A stretch of DNA of 64,000 nt from positions 61,001-125,000 of the forward strand of contig JAPWFG010000073.1 in NCBI GenBank assembly GCA_028015205.1, given 5' to 3'. Within the stretch, counting starts at the first letter, position 1; every line of letters starts with the position of its first letter. The notes below the pieces were generated by a model that had not been told where the DNA came from, did not search any database, and saw nothing but the letters and a program-made list of their open reading frames with translations. Positions 33,961-46,816 of the stretch are shown one piece after another. This stretch comes from Mytilisepta virgata (Eukaryota; Mollusca; Bivalvia; Mytilida; Mytilidae). The translations under genes and the position numbers were made by a program.

Positions 33961-36900
33961 CCAGCTGAAAATGTGCCTGCCAGGACTTCAATCTATGTAC
34001 TTTTATTTGCAGTCTCAAATTGACTGGGCGATGAATGATTGGAACACTGAATTTTATGGAGGGATTTATAGTTACTTTTGTTTCAGATATATTTTGTAGG
34101 GAGTGTTACTTCTTTTCTAAATTAATATTAAAATACCAAATCAAGAAATTTCGCCTTTCAATCAATCAAGATTAGTCAAGATCAGTTGAGGTGAGTTCGG
34201 CACAGGTAAATAGTATAATGGTTATGAATATATGTGTCTTATTTTGACTCGCCTTGATTGACTGCAAAGCAATTATAATATTTAATTTTGGTCATGTTAT
34301 CTCCACTTAGTCCCAAATTTTATATATTGTGGAAATAAAGTTAGTCAAGATTAAACAAGACAAAAAAGGCCATTTTCGATTCAAAATGGTTTACTAGTGA
34401 TTAAAATACCTTTCTCTAATTATGTGCGCATTTATAGATCTCTTGACCGGTTAGATCAGTTCTGATATCACCACACGTTGAATAATAAATGCTCGTGAGA
34501 TCCCCCCCCCAAAAGCATTCGGAAGACCTTTCGGAAGTTTACATTGTCATAACAGAAACACGATTCTAAAAATCTTGACGCGTTAAGTATTAATTGTATC
34601 CACGCTCGATAATTAAATTTCATTTTAAATTTTAAAATTAAATTTTTGGTGGGGTGCATGTTGCCCATCGTCGTTGTTATTTTCTTAAGTTAGGTGTCTA
34701 GGTTATGTCTCTTTTTCTAGGTCGATGCATGTTGGATGACCTGGATTTCTTCACCTCGCCATAACCTTCGATTATGAAAGTCCGAGCAGTTACATTTGTA
34801 CACTCCTTTGAATCCAAACCTGCTCCAGGCTACGTATCTGATAAAAAAAAGTTATTGTTATACACTGAATGCCTCATTGCACATCTACATGAGATGTATT
34901 ACAATACTGTTGAATATATAATGCATAAATTGAAAGAGCTCAGGTCACAATATTAAATTCAAAGTTTTGGAAGTTTAAACAGCATCGGCGCAAAGTTTTG
35001 AAAATCAAAATTATAAAACCTTATTGCACATCTACATGTTGTGAAAGAGGAGTTTGCGCCACAGGCATAGACCCTCTAGTTTACAAAATGAAAATTATAA
35101 AACTGTATTGCTCATCTACAGGTAGCACGGTAAGTATGCAAACATTCCATATAGAAATGTAACCCCTAAACTGAAAAGAGAAGTATACTTTGTGTCAGAA
35201 GACAGACAGGCGAGCAAGTGGAGACAAATACAACATCCTTGACCTTTCTTAAAAAGTAAGGAAATAATATCAGCAGATTTCTTCTCTATTTTTGGTTACT
35301 TTTCCTCCTCTGAGACCGCGATGCAGCCGTCTACAGTGTGAAACAGAAAAATAAATAAAATTAATGTAAAGAAGGGGACTGCTTTCTTCAATAGGAACTC
35401 TCGTGTGTCTTACTATTTATGACTCTCTGTGCCACTTTCATGGCTGTTCATTGAACCCTTAAATTTTTGTCATATGTTAATGGGATTATAATTGATTCAC
35501 TCTCTCAAGATCCTTTACTTTTTAATTTCGGTCCATTATATTATTTCAGTTGTGTTTGACGTCATATAACCCCCCTCCCTTCTTGAAAAGGATGGATGAA
35601 TTATTTTTTAAAGTCTAGTGGCAATTACTGAATGCATATCAGGGCGAGAACATATTAATATGATATAAATACAGTGTATGAACCCTGCTTTGCACTAGAC
35701 TGACATGCTAAGCCGAATTTTTAACATACGTGCAATCTCACGAGTATACATACTTCCAGACGACCAGTTCTTTGCTCTTACATTTCACTATTAGATGCGG
35801 CGTGTTCGGCAGAGAAGCAGAACTATTATAAATACCATCTACATGCGTTAATTATGCGTTATTTTGTTCAATTATACATGTAAATTATATTATAAAAAAC
35901 ATTAGTGGTATGATTGTGTTTGTATTGTGTTAATAACCCATTTGGGTTTTTGTTCTGTTCTGCAATAAAGTTACTAAAGTTGTCATAGTTATTAAACAAT
36001 GTACAACTACAGTCATTAACATGAGAGATGAGGTTCGTGTTCATACTTGCCAACAGATTTTTGCTAGAATCCCTGATAAAATCGCAAGGGGTCTGCGGTC
36101 CCGAGTGGGTCCATGGTGAAGCCCCAGCCGAAAACGATTTTAAGGTATTCGGAAGCTGTTTCCAGAGTGCAAAAATGTGAATAAATGTTTATGAATATTA
36201 CTTGATTTTGATGTAAAATATTATCTTAATTCTTGATATTTTGACTGGAACAGCAGTACTGAAAACACAAGATGCAAATGCATATGGATATCCACTGTGA
36301 TGAACACCTTGTGGTGACTTCTGAATTGGTGTCTTCATTAAGAGAAGGAATTTTGTATATCTTACATTATTATAAGTATAAGCATTGAAAAAATTCCTGG
36401 GAAATTTAGAAATCCCGGAGAATATGGCAGTGACTGAGTCGGTATAATGGGATAATGGGGCAAAATCAGTTCCGGAGGTTCCGGGGGTAATCCGGAGCAT
36501 TTACATGTATGCGTGTTGGTCATGCCTCGACCATTCCATCATACACTGGGGTTTAACCATTTTGTGTATATGCCTTTAATTAAGATCTAGGGGGGATTTG
36601 TAACCCCACCATTTTCATAGAATTAAAATTTTGAAAATATATACCTTTTCATACATGTTGATGTTGCGCAGGCAAAAATTTAAATGAAAAACAAACTATA
36701 TAAAAACAATACCTTTACAGTATATATAACCTGATGGGAACGTACATCACTACCAAACTTTGTGTGAATGGTTTTTTTCCTCCAGTACAGGTAGCTATAT
36801 ATATATATAGGGAAGAAAATACAACAAAAAATACATTTGAATTTTTAACAGCGGTTATATTTAATATTAAATATCATGCGCGTATATTAAAACACAAGAT

Positions 36901-37380
36901 CTTTTTGGTTCACGCGGTGTGATAATTTACTTCAGGAATTTGTTTTGTTTATATTTCTAGCCATTTCTAACCCTGAGAGAAAATGTTTAAAAACCATTGA
37001 TACGCACTGTATCCGGTAGACTAAGTGTAGTATTTAACCTTTTTGCTATATTTAGATGCATGGGAATGCACTCGTAAACTCTTTCGTTTTCAATGGTTTG
37101 TAGGCCGACTGAGGACATATTTATTGTTGAAACTGTAACGGCAGTGGATTGTTATGGATTCTCCGCGTAAGTAATGTTTCCTTTTTGGTTGTCGTAGCTA
37201 AAATTACAATTATTATAATTAAGAAAATTAACACAAATCGTAGTTTTTCCTTATTTGATCGATGTGTTAACCGTATGACTTTTTGTGTCCATGCAAAATT
37301 CTGTACAGAAATATTACTTAAAATCAAAATAATAGAGAGTGAAAAAAGTGATTTAAAACTTTCAAACAACTCGGTCCTAA
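33960..37380. other. Intergenic stretch with scattered repeats
   Basis: No gene recognised. 34,500-34,508 is a short C run. 36,060-36,150 and 36,400-36,530 contain GC-richer words (GGTCTGCGGTCCCGAGTGGG, CCGGAGGTTCCGGGGGTAAT) that look like interspersed repeats. 36,797-36,811 is a (TA)n run. Confidence 0.4.
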
Positions 37381-37389
37381 ATCGAGCTA

Positions 37390-37870
37390 TTGGCCAGTAG
37401 TTATGGACGAAGGCTTATGGTTAATTTCGAACTATTTGAAAGGTCAGTAATAACGGAAGAAGACCAATTAAATTTTGAAATATTTTTATGAGGAAATATT
37501 TGAAGGGTTAGTATTTACCATGGTTACGGACGAAGACCAATTAAATTTTGAAATATTTTTATGAGGAAATATTTGAAGGGTTAGTATTTACCATGGTTAC
37601 GGACGAAGACCAATTAAATTTGAAATATTTTTATGAGGAAATAGTTGAAATCTCAGTAGTACAGACGAAGGCCCATGGTTAATTTTAAAATAATTGGAAG
37701 GGCCATTAGATATGAAAACCCATGGTTAATTTGGAATTAATTTTATGAGGATATATTTGAAGGGTTTAACGGTGACCTATGGTAACATTTTGACTGAGTG
37801 TTATTCTATGAGAAGATAGCAAAAGGTCGATAGTTTTTCGTGAAGACCCATTGGTGATTCGACCAAAATT
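37390..37870. repeat. 73-bp tandem repeat
   Basis: AGACCAATTAAATTTTG starts at 37,461, 37,534 and 37,607, giving two exact 73-bp steps with almost no differences. Decayed units (CGAAGGCCCATGGTTAATTT and similar) flank it on both sides. Confidence 0.9.
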
Positions 37871-38324
37871 TTACGAGTTAAATGCTTGAATAAGTTGTTT
37901 CCTCTGTGTTTTGATGACAAAATTTCACGAAATTAAAGATTATCAGAGGTCATTGAACAGCTTGAGCATACAACTCAAATTAGATAGTCCTTTGTTGTAG
38001 TTTCTGGAACTTACGTCTAATGGTTTGGTGGGTGTGATATTTAATTTCAATACCAAGCTAGTTTCAAGTGGTTGTGTTAACATATTCCTGGACAGTTATA
38101 TTTTAAACATACTTAATTTCAAGTAGTTATCTTTATTGTTTACATGTGATCGATTTTCACATTTTGTAGTCAGCAGAGCGTGAATTTATCTATCGTTTTA
38201 ATTTTGATCTGTTGACTTTTTCAAGTTATATTTTTGCGGTAAGACTTTTATCTGAACCCTCTTCATGTATATCTTTATTTATTCCGTCATTTGTGGGGGG
38301 TTTAACAGGAAGTATTTCCAACGT

Positions 38325-39430
38325 TTTAGCTCACCTGGCCAAAGTTTTTGTCATCACTTTACGTCCGTCGTCCGTCGTCCGTCGTCCGTCCGTCGTCCGT
38401 TAACTTTTCACATGTTAATCTTCTTCTCTGAGACCACTGGACCAAATGAAATTAAATTGGGCAGGAAACATCTATGTAAGGTCCTTAATCAAGTTTGCTC
38501 ATTTCGTCCTAATCGGACAACAACCATGCCGGCATTGGCAAATGTTGATTTTGATTGGCTGAGTTTTCAAAAATCTTCTCCTCTGAAACTGCTAGACTAA
38601 ATGGAACAACCCTTAATATATAGGAGGTCCTTTATGAAGTTTGCTCATTTCGTCCCAGTCTGATTACAAATATGCCCGCAATGGACAGTTCTTTTTTTGA
38701 TTGGCTGATATATAAAAATCACCTCCGCTGAAATTGCTTGGCCAAATGGAACTAAACTTAACAGGTCCCGATCTGGCAACAAACATGGCCATCATGGGCA
38801 ATTCTTGTTCTCATTGGTTAATTTTAATCTCCTCTGAAATCACTGGGCCAAATGGAACGAAACTTGACAAGAAGCATATATGTGAGGTCCTTTATAAAAT
38901 TTCCTCATTTCGTCCCCATTAGACTACAAATATGGTCGCCATGGGCAGTTATTTTTTTTGATTGGCTGATATAAAACAAACTTTTCCTATGAAGTCACTT
39001 GGCCAAATGGATTGAAACTTGTAATGAAACATCTATGGGGGTTCTTTACGACATTTCTTAATTTCGTCATGATCGGGGGACAAACATGGCGGTCATAGGC
39101 AATTCTTGTTTCTCATTGGTTGATTAAAAAAAAATTCTGGAACTACCTGCCCAAAATTGTCGATTAAACTTGACAGGAAGCATCAAATGAAAGTCTGTTA
39201 TGAAATCAATGTTTTCATCCTGATTGGAAGAGAAGCATAGCTGCAGTGGGCAATTCTTGTTTATGATAGGCTGATATAAAGAAATCTTCTTCTCTGAAAC
39301 CGCATGTCTAAATGAAACGATACTTGACAAGAAGCATCTGCGGGAGGTTTTGTTACAAATTTTCTCATTTTGTCAAGATCATGCGACAAACATGGCCGCC
39401 GTGGGCAACTCTTCTTTCTGCGAGCCTCTA
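38325..39430 (+). repeat. Divergent tandem repeat block 2, ~150-bp period
   Basis: Opens with AGCTCACCTGGCCAAAG and a CGTCGTC microsatellite (38,361-38,402). Units then start with CTTCTTCTCTGAGACCACTG-like words near 38,411, 38,575, 38,722, 38,829, 38,984, 39,133 and 39,289. One unit is short (~107 bp). Confidence 0.85.
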
Positions 39431-40300
39431 GTTTTTTTTTTTTTTGTTTCCTTTCACATGCTGCACTTGCTTATGTGTTGGTTGATACTATAAAATTTAT
39501 AACAAAGTGTTTACAGAAAGAATACAAATACTACGTAAAATTACTTTTGCAAATGGATAGGGAGTTTTTAAATTTCTGTGTCAAATATTTCTTTTGGTTA
39601 CCTACATGTGCCCAACGTACCTGTTCCTTGATGAAATTGGCTGACCAAACAAACAACTACGCGCCCAAAATTATCTTAATTTTCAAACATAATGTAAAAT
39701 AAAATAAAAATAGATTAAACAAAGCATAACATGATTAGTTTTGATTTAATTGATTAAAGTAAATGAAATATGAAAATATGTACACTTGTATGACCCATTG
39801 TTTGTTACTCTTGTCCCCTTACTGGACAGCACACCTAACCGGTGTAATAGTTATATAGAAAAACCAATTGAACCCATGTTTTTTTTTATTTTGTTTATAT
39901 TGTTTACCAAGTGACAAAAAGGGAACCCAACATATAGGAATTTTCTGATAATGAATTATCAATCTTTAAAGAAGATATCATTTCGTTGCCGAAGTTTACA
40001 AATTAAAGGCTCATATATGTATAGTGCATACATGCACGAAGTATCCAGAAGAAATCCGCTTTGTCCGTTTAGAAATTGTGAAATCCTAATTTAAGGCTAA
40101 ACGCAAACGTTTGAGTGATAACAAGTGTAATATTTTCTCATTTTGTACAAAAATATAATTCTGTTTAATTTCCCATAATTCTAGGTTTCATATTTCATTG
40201 CGAACTAATGATTCAGTCATGGTTTATTATTTCTCCACAAACACGATCGCATTTACGGCATTTTACTCTTATTTTTTAACTTTTTGTAAGCCTCTATAAC
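39430..40300. other. Intergenic stretch, nothing recognised
   Basis: AT-rich, with a poly-T run near 39,430-39,445. No coding or repeat structure that I can name. Confidence 0.4.
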
Positions 40301-40309
40301 AACATTAAA

Positions 40310-40500
40310 GACTTGGGCGGCCCCGATTTACTATGTTATGATATAGTACATCGGGACAGCCCCGGTCTCGCAGGTTATTAAATACCAAAAAATAAATAGA
40401 TACGCGTCTCTATGTACCAACCGAAGATCTTTGTTTCAGTAGTCTACTGCCCTACCAACTGAGCTTCACTAATTAAGGACTATTGCCCTAATGCAGCTTA
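40310..40500 (-). repeat. tRNA-derived SINE-like sequence
   Basis: On the minus strand, GTGAAGCTCAGTTGGTAGGG (40,450-40,469) is a good tRNA D-arm / A-box. About 40 nt later CTTCGGTTGGTACATAG is only a weak B-box. The arms do not fold into a convincing functional tRNA. Just beyond is an imperfect hairpin (CCGATTTACTAT / ATAGTACATCGG, 40,324-40,355). Best read as a SINE head or tRNA pseudogene. Confidence 0.4.
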
Positions 40501-40679
40501 TGAATGATACAAATGAACTTTTTACAGTTCTATGCACGTCTGTCGTACGTGGGGGTAGCGTCATTGTACCAAATGAGGGCTCCTGTATTTGTAAACGTTT
40601 TCCTGATCCGGTTATGTATATTCATATTGGAAAACCAGTAAAATGTGTATGCTAGATTCTTACATGTTTTAAATTTTTA

Positions 40680-41760
40680 GCCCGAAGGGTCATGTGAGCT
40701 ATTACCATCGTTTTGTGTCCGTCGTCCGTCCGTGCGTTCGTCTGTTCACATTTTACATTTTGAACTTCTAATGGATGGAAAAGAAAGATGGCTCATATGT
40801 TCCTTACAAGGTGCTGACCAAGTGCTGCTCTTTTGGTTCCGATCCGGCATCCAACATGGCTGCCAACAGGGACTTAGTTTAACATAGGACCCGTTATTGG
40901 AACATTTTCTCTTAGAGAATCGCTGAATGGATTGAAACAAAAATGGCATGAGCTGCTGACCAAGTGTTGTTACTTTGATACCGATCCGTTTTCCGAGATG
41001 GCCACCAGCGGACTTAGTTTAACACAGAACGATATGGGAAATACATACAAAAATCTTATTCTAGAGAACCGCCGAATGAATTGAAACGAAACTTGGCATG
41101 AATGTTTCTTATTAGGTCCTCACCAAGTGTTGTTACTTTGGTGCCTATCCGTTATCTAAGATGGCCGCCAGCGGGAGCTCTAGTTTAACATAGAACCGTA
41201 TGGGAAAAGCACACAAAAATCGTTTTCTAAAGAACCGCTAAATGGATTGAAATCAAACATGACATGACTGTTCTTTGTGAGGGGCTGACGAAGCATCGCT
41301 ACTTTGATTCCGATCCGTTTTCCAAGATGGCTTCGTTTAACATAGGATCGTATGGGTAATACATACACAAACCTTCTTCTAGAGAACCTCTAAATGGATT
41401 GAAACGAAACATTGCGTGAATGTTCGTTATGAGTTACTGACCAAGTGTTGTTATTTTGGTGCTGATATGTCGCCCAAGTTGGCTGCCAGCGGGGGACTTG
41501 GTAAAAGATAGGACCCAATTTAAGAAACATACAGAAATCTTCTTCTAGAGAACCGTTGAATGGATTGAAAGCAAACATAGCACGAATGTTCCATATGACC
41601 TTCTGAGCATGTGTTGTTACTTGCTGCCCATCTTTTATCCAAAATGAAACTAAACATTGCATGGATGTTAATCATGTTAATCTCGAGGTCCTTAAGCAAT
41701 GAACAAATGGAAATATCAGTTGACCGATAGCGGCTCCTGGGATCCTCTGGTTTTATATAT
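40680..41760 (+). repeat. Divergent tandem repeat block 3, ~145-167-bp period
   Basis: Begins with GTGAGCTATTACCATCG and CCGTCGTCCGTCCGTGCG. Units are marked by CTGACCAAGTGTTGTTACTT near 40,811, 40,955, 41,122, 41,285, 41,437 and 41,604, with CCGATCCG...AAGATGGC words between. Confidence 0.85.
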
Positions 41761-42019
41761 ATTTCATTGCATAAGAAGCAGTATAGCAGAAAGAATCAGA
41801 GTACATGTATGTACATGTACGGCCAATTCAATTCAATTCAATATGTTTATTGGAAAATAATACGACACCCCCAGGAAAGATGGCAAAATCAAACTTTAAA
41901 TACTTTAACTGTTTGAGCGGAGGGTATTCAAATTTAGAGTACAATCAATCCTTGCTTGAAAAACGAACTGTTAAACGAACACGTCACATCAAATCGTTTG
42001 GATAAACTCTTTTTAAGTT

Positions 42020-43520
42020 CACATGACCTAAAAGGCCATGTGAGCTATTGCCATCACTTTACATCCGTCGTCGTCCGCTTTTCACATTTAAATCTTCTTC
42101 TCCAAACCCCATCGCCAATTGAAACCGAACTTGGTGGGGATGTTCATTGGATGGTCCTCTACAAACTTTAGGTTTTTGATTCTAATCCAAAATTCAACAT
42201 GGCTGCCAGGGCCAGTTATTCACCCTGATTGGCTGAATTTAAAAAATCTCTGATACATGTACTACAAAAGCAATTCAATTGTTATGTTGCAGAAATGATC
42301 CGTACATGGTCGTCTACAACGTTTATGTTTTTTTGTACCGATCTGAAATCCAAGATGCCCGCCACCACAGTACACATTTAACATCGGATCCTTTGGGAAA
42401 TACATATTGTCAGAAACCGTTTGAGTGATGGACGTAATATCATACCTGAATGAATAGATTGTGGTCCCTGACAAAATGGATGTTTTTGGTTCTGATCCGA
42501 AATTCAAAAACATGGCTACCAGGGCCATTGATGTCCCCTGATTGGTTGAAATTGAAAAAAAATCTTCTCTGAACGACAAAAGCAATAAATTAATTGTTAT
42601 ATTGCAGGAATGATGCTTACATGGTCCTCTAAAAAATGTATGTTTTTTTTGTGCCGATCTGATATCCAAAATGGCCGCCACCACGGGACATATTTAACAT
42701 AGGATCCTATGGGAAATACATACAAACACCTTCTTGTCAGAATATGTTTGACAGATGGAAACAATTTTATGCCTGAATGATCAGATAATGGTCATTAACA
42801 AAACTGATGTTTTCGATGTCGATTCGAAATTCAACTTGGCTGCCGGGGTCAATTATGCACTCTGATTGCCTGCAATTTCAAAAAATCTTCTCATAAACTA
42901 CAAAAGCAATTGCATCGTTACATTACAGGAATGATCTTTATCTGGTTCCCTACCAAGTTTATGTTTTTCGTGCCGAACTGAAATCCAAGATGGCCACCAC
43001 TGCGAGAGACAGTTAACATGGGATCCTATGGGAAATACATACAAAAAGTTCCTTGTCAGAAACCGTTTGACAGGTGGAGGTAATATAATGCCTGAATGAT
43101 CAGATAATGGTCCTTAACAAAATGTATGTTTTTTGTGCCGATCCGAAACTCAACATGGCTGCCACGGGCTATTATGCACTCTGATTGGCTGAAATATCAA
43201 ACATATTCTTCTCTGAAACTACAAAAGCAATTGAATCGTTACATTGCAGGAATGATCCTTACATGGTCATCTACCAACTTGTTTTTCATGCAAATATGAA
43301 ATCCAAGATGTCTGAAACTACAAAGCCAGTTGGAACCAAAATTAGCAGAAATGGTCCTAAAATGGTCCTGTGTCAGAATTGTGTCCGATGACCCAGAATG
43401 TCAACCAAAATTGCCGACATAGCCGAACTTAGGTAAACAAAGTTCCCTATTGGAAAATTCATTAAAAAATCTTCTTTTCTGAAACCACTGAGCCGTATTT
43501 GTTAGCTGACCTTATTTTCA
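42020..43520 (+). repeat. Divergent tandem repeat block 4, ~318-bp higher-order period
   Basis: Opens with GTGAGCTATTGCCATCACTT. The word ACAAAAGCAATTGAATCGTT recurs near 42,262, 42,577, 42,899 and 43,217 (about 318 bp apart), each period consisting of two related halves. Confidence 0.85.
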
Positions 43521-43599
43521 CATTTCAGTGGTCACTACTTGTATAGATGATGTGTAGATTTGTTGCGATGAGTAAATGTCCGTACATGCCAAGTGTTGC

Positions 43600-44952
43600 A
43601 TGTTCTTGGCCTCATTAACCGAGCTTTGCAATGGAATAATCCATTTATTAATTTGGTGATGTACGGCGGACGGGCAATAACTGATGAACCCTTCAACCAA
43701 AGCTTTTCAAATTATGATATGTTGTTCCTGATGATAAAATGGGGGTCAAGTTCGGTAGTGACCATTTACCGCTCCGGAATTACGGTCCTAAATTAAATTG
43801 GAAAATTAAAGTTTTTGTCGTTTCCGCATATTATAAACGTAATGTACAACATATGTTTCTCTAAAACCTCTATCGGGTACACTGGACACCAAAAGTTTGA
43901 AAAGCCGAAAACAAAAAACAAGGGAACAATTAAGTAACTAACAGTTATAGACAAGATTTGCACATAACAAATGCATATGTTTCAACAACAAATATTTGAT
44001 AAAACCCGATTTGCTGTCATTTTGACAGACTTTTGCTTGTATTCATAATGAACTGGTCTTGTTCAAGTTCTTGTGCTGGATCTGTTTCTTAGTATCCATA
44101 CTTGGTAGGCCAACTGTATTTGGAATATAGCTTTTCTATAAAGGTATATGTCGCCTCACTGGCCAGGGTAATGTTTATGTATGTTACTATAAATGGTAGG
44201 TCAACTTTGTTGTGGAAAGTACCCAGTTGATGTATGTCTGTCGGACATTTGTTGCATTTGTTGCATCTCTTGACCTCATTTTCATGATTCACATTCAATT
44301 ATTCAAATCAAGTTTGACTTTCACGCGGATCGGTTAATTATTGTGAGTGCGTTTCCCTTAGAGATATGAATATTGTCAAAATATTAGTTTTCCAAACTTT
44401 TTTTGCAAACCCTTTTAACAAGTAACGTTTTTAGCAAATGCTTTTGCGAAATGGTCTTAGCTTTGGTATGTTAGCTTATAATAATGAGATACGGTTCACA
44501 TTTGAGTTTCACATTGATTGGGTAATTTTTGTGTGGCCCTTGGAAATAGAAATTTATTGCTAAAATAATAGTTTTCCGGACTTTTTGACGCAAATGCTTT
44601 TACCAAATGAACTTATTGTTGGTATGCGAGCTTATAATGATGAGCCACTGATCATGGTTGACTTTCATGCTGATCGGGTTATTATGGTGTACCCCTTGCA
44701 AACACAGTTTTGTAGGAGTCAGTCTGTCCATACGTCTTCGTCCGATTCATATAGTCAAGGACTTTTCTCCCAGCTCAAGCCGGTAGTGGACATTGTATTG
44801 CCCAGCAATACTGTCAGAATGCTTGGTAATAATAAGTAGTACCTCGACTGTATTTGGTCCGTATATACCTTTTAAAGTGTGCACGGCTGTCTGACATATG
44901 TCCCACTACTTTGACAGGCGAGGCATTTTTTTTGTTGCCTTATCTTTGATTT
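43600..44952 (+). repeat. Left edge of segmental duplication, copy 2
   Basis: Counterpart of 1,740-2,600 (see that entry), diverged by many small changes. Part of it (43,500-43,800) has a further relative at 51,490-51,830. Confidence 0.65.
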
Positions 44953-45204
44953 ATACCGTTAAATTTTCTTAGAAACTCCATCTTCCTCTTTAATAAAACA
45001 AATGTGTTTCTCGCCTTCGACTATCCCTTTAGTATTTCTTGACTTTACTTATTACCATTGAGTGTATGTCGCTGCTGGTGGACATTTTGTCCCCGAGGAC
45101 ATCATCTACTCAGTAGCTCTTACACAGCATGAACACAAAAAAATTAGGAAGGATACTAGTCGCCCAGTATAAAAAGGCCCAACCCCGACGATGTTACGTA
45201 CACG

Positions 45205-46143
45205 ATGTCGTCGGTAAAGTCAGGTGTACAACATACCTCGGATTTGACTAATACATCTTATTTTCAATCAGATGACCTTCGATTCCAGTATAAAAACTCA
45301 GATCTGTTCAACAAAATTCGTCCCTGCTCTGTTCAGTTGCATAATATCTTCAACTATAATGACAATGAACAGCACTGCTCCATCTCTAAATGCAGGGTAA
45401 AAATTGTAAAACATGTAACATTCTAATTACTGACACAACATTCAACAGTAATTTGAAAACATATAACACCAGAAGCGTTGATGATCTGAGCTGTAAATCA
45501 GAGAATGTTGTCTACGGTTTAGAATGCAATTTATGTGGACTGGTTTATGTCGGGGAAGCAAAAGGTAGACTTAACAAACGCATGAATACCCATCGCTCAA
45601 GTGTAAACAGCAGCGATTTTCCTGAAGTCTACCAGCACTTCAACTACCCTGATCATTCTATTCTTTCAATGAAATCCGGATTATTGAGAAAATTTACCAT
45701 TCAACCAATCATCCTAATTTAAGTACACACGTACGTAGACAAAAAGATGAATGCTGGATTCGTACCATGGTGACTGCAATACCATATGGATGCAATGATC
45801 AAATCGATAGTGTAGGTATTCTTTCAAGTCCCAGATGTGGTGATGTGAATGTGATGAAGCTGTTTCGAAATCATCAACGACGTAAACGGAGTAATGGCAA
45901 TATACATTATACAAAACCTCAATGTCATGATTTATCTATCAAAGGCCTTCTCCCTTTCATACAACAACTATAAGGTCTTCATCACATTCGCACTCAATTA
46001 TATTCTTTACACCTCCGAAAGCTACACACTTTATTCCAAGCCTGTTTAGACAGTAGAGCTACTGATTCCAATTCACCTGAATATAAACTGACCTCTGTTG
46101 TGTTGGATATTGGACGTCTCCTGCTTTTCAAACCAGTTGGTAC
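45205..46143 (+). pseudogene. Naiad ORF, N-terminal part with GIY-YIG endonuclease
   Basis: Broken over at least three frames (45,205-45,426; 45,390-45,722; 45,767-45,973; continuing to 46,143). Recognisable: C-K-T-C, V-V-Y-G-L-E-C-N-L-C-G-L-V-Y-V-G (Cys pair combined with the GIY..YIG core) and G-R-L-N-K-R-M-N-T-H-R-S (conserved Arg and His). Later, P-Y-G-C-N-D and R-R-K-R-S-N-G precede the RT part. The endonuclease would nick target DNA to prime reverse transcription. The reading resumes after the nested insertion. Confidence 0.75.
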
Positions 46144-46144
46144 T

Positions 46145-46812
46145 GTTACCGCCGAAATCGCCTTTAAATTGTAGCCAACAAAAGACACAAATCAATAATA
46201 AAATTTAACAAGATTTATTATATTCACGTTTACAAAAAAATATTACACAAACTAAAATGTCAACTTAACTGTTCAAAATCCTTCGTCTTTTCCTAATCCG
46301 GAATTCTTCTCGTCACTGTTGCGGGAATCCAAACGGAATATTATATCCAATCAGTCACAATCTAGTATGATGTAACGTAAATAAAAGTATGATGTGTGTA
46401 ACGTAAATAAAAGTGTCAATCCAACAGCTGAGAACACAAGAATGTCTGGTCCAATACGTTCTGCTCTAAAAGTCTAACTCTCTTGTCCGTATATATACTG
46501 TATATATATACGGTATATATATATATATATATAGTGTTGGAATATATAACTTCTGGAATACGGTGGAAGTTTGAATTACACCAGAATTATTACGTAAGTC
46601 AAATAGAAAGTTCTAGTCATTCCATCGGTATCTATTGTTGTTCCAGTGATTTCTAAACTGCGCAGTTATAACATTATTTGGTAAACAACTATAAGTATTA
46701 TGTAAACATATTATACATGTTATAAGGCCATACAAATCAAATTAGGCCAAGATAAATAAACACAATAATACAATATCATATCAAAATAAATATAATAATA
46801 CAATATCATAAC
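46145..46812. mobile_element. Nested insertion with palindromic GTAC boundaries
   Basis: The Naiad frame reads ...P-V-G-T up to 46,144 and resumes at 46,817 in the expected protein context. Left junction GGTAC|TGTTA, right junction TAACA|GTACC. This fits either a 4-bp GTAC target duplication with TGTTA/TAACA ends, or a TA duplication with CTGTTA/TAACAG ends. The ~665-bp insert is AT-rich with a (TA)n stretch (46,484-46,537) and a duplicated AATAATACAATATCATA near its right end. No transposase, so it is a non-autonomous DNA element. Confidence 0.7.
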
Positions 46813-46816
46813 AGTA

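Noticed and set aside
42262..42684. 140-codon minus-strand ORF and other long frames within the CGTCGTC repeat blocks
   Set aside because: They read through repeat units with internal periodicity at the DNA level and are interrupted in neighbouring units.
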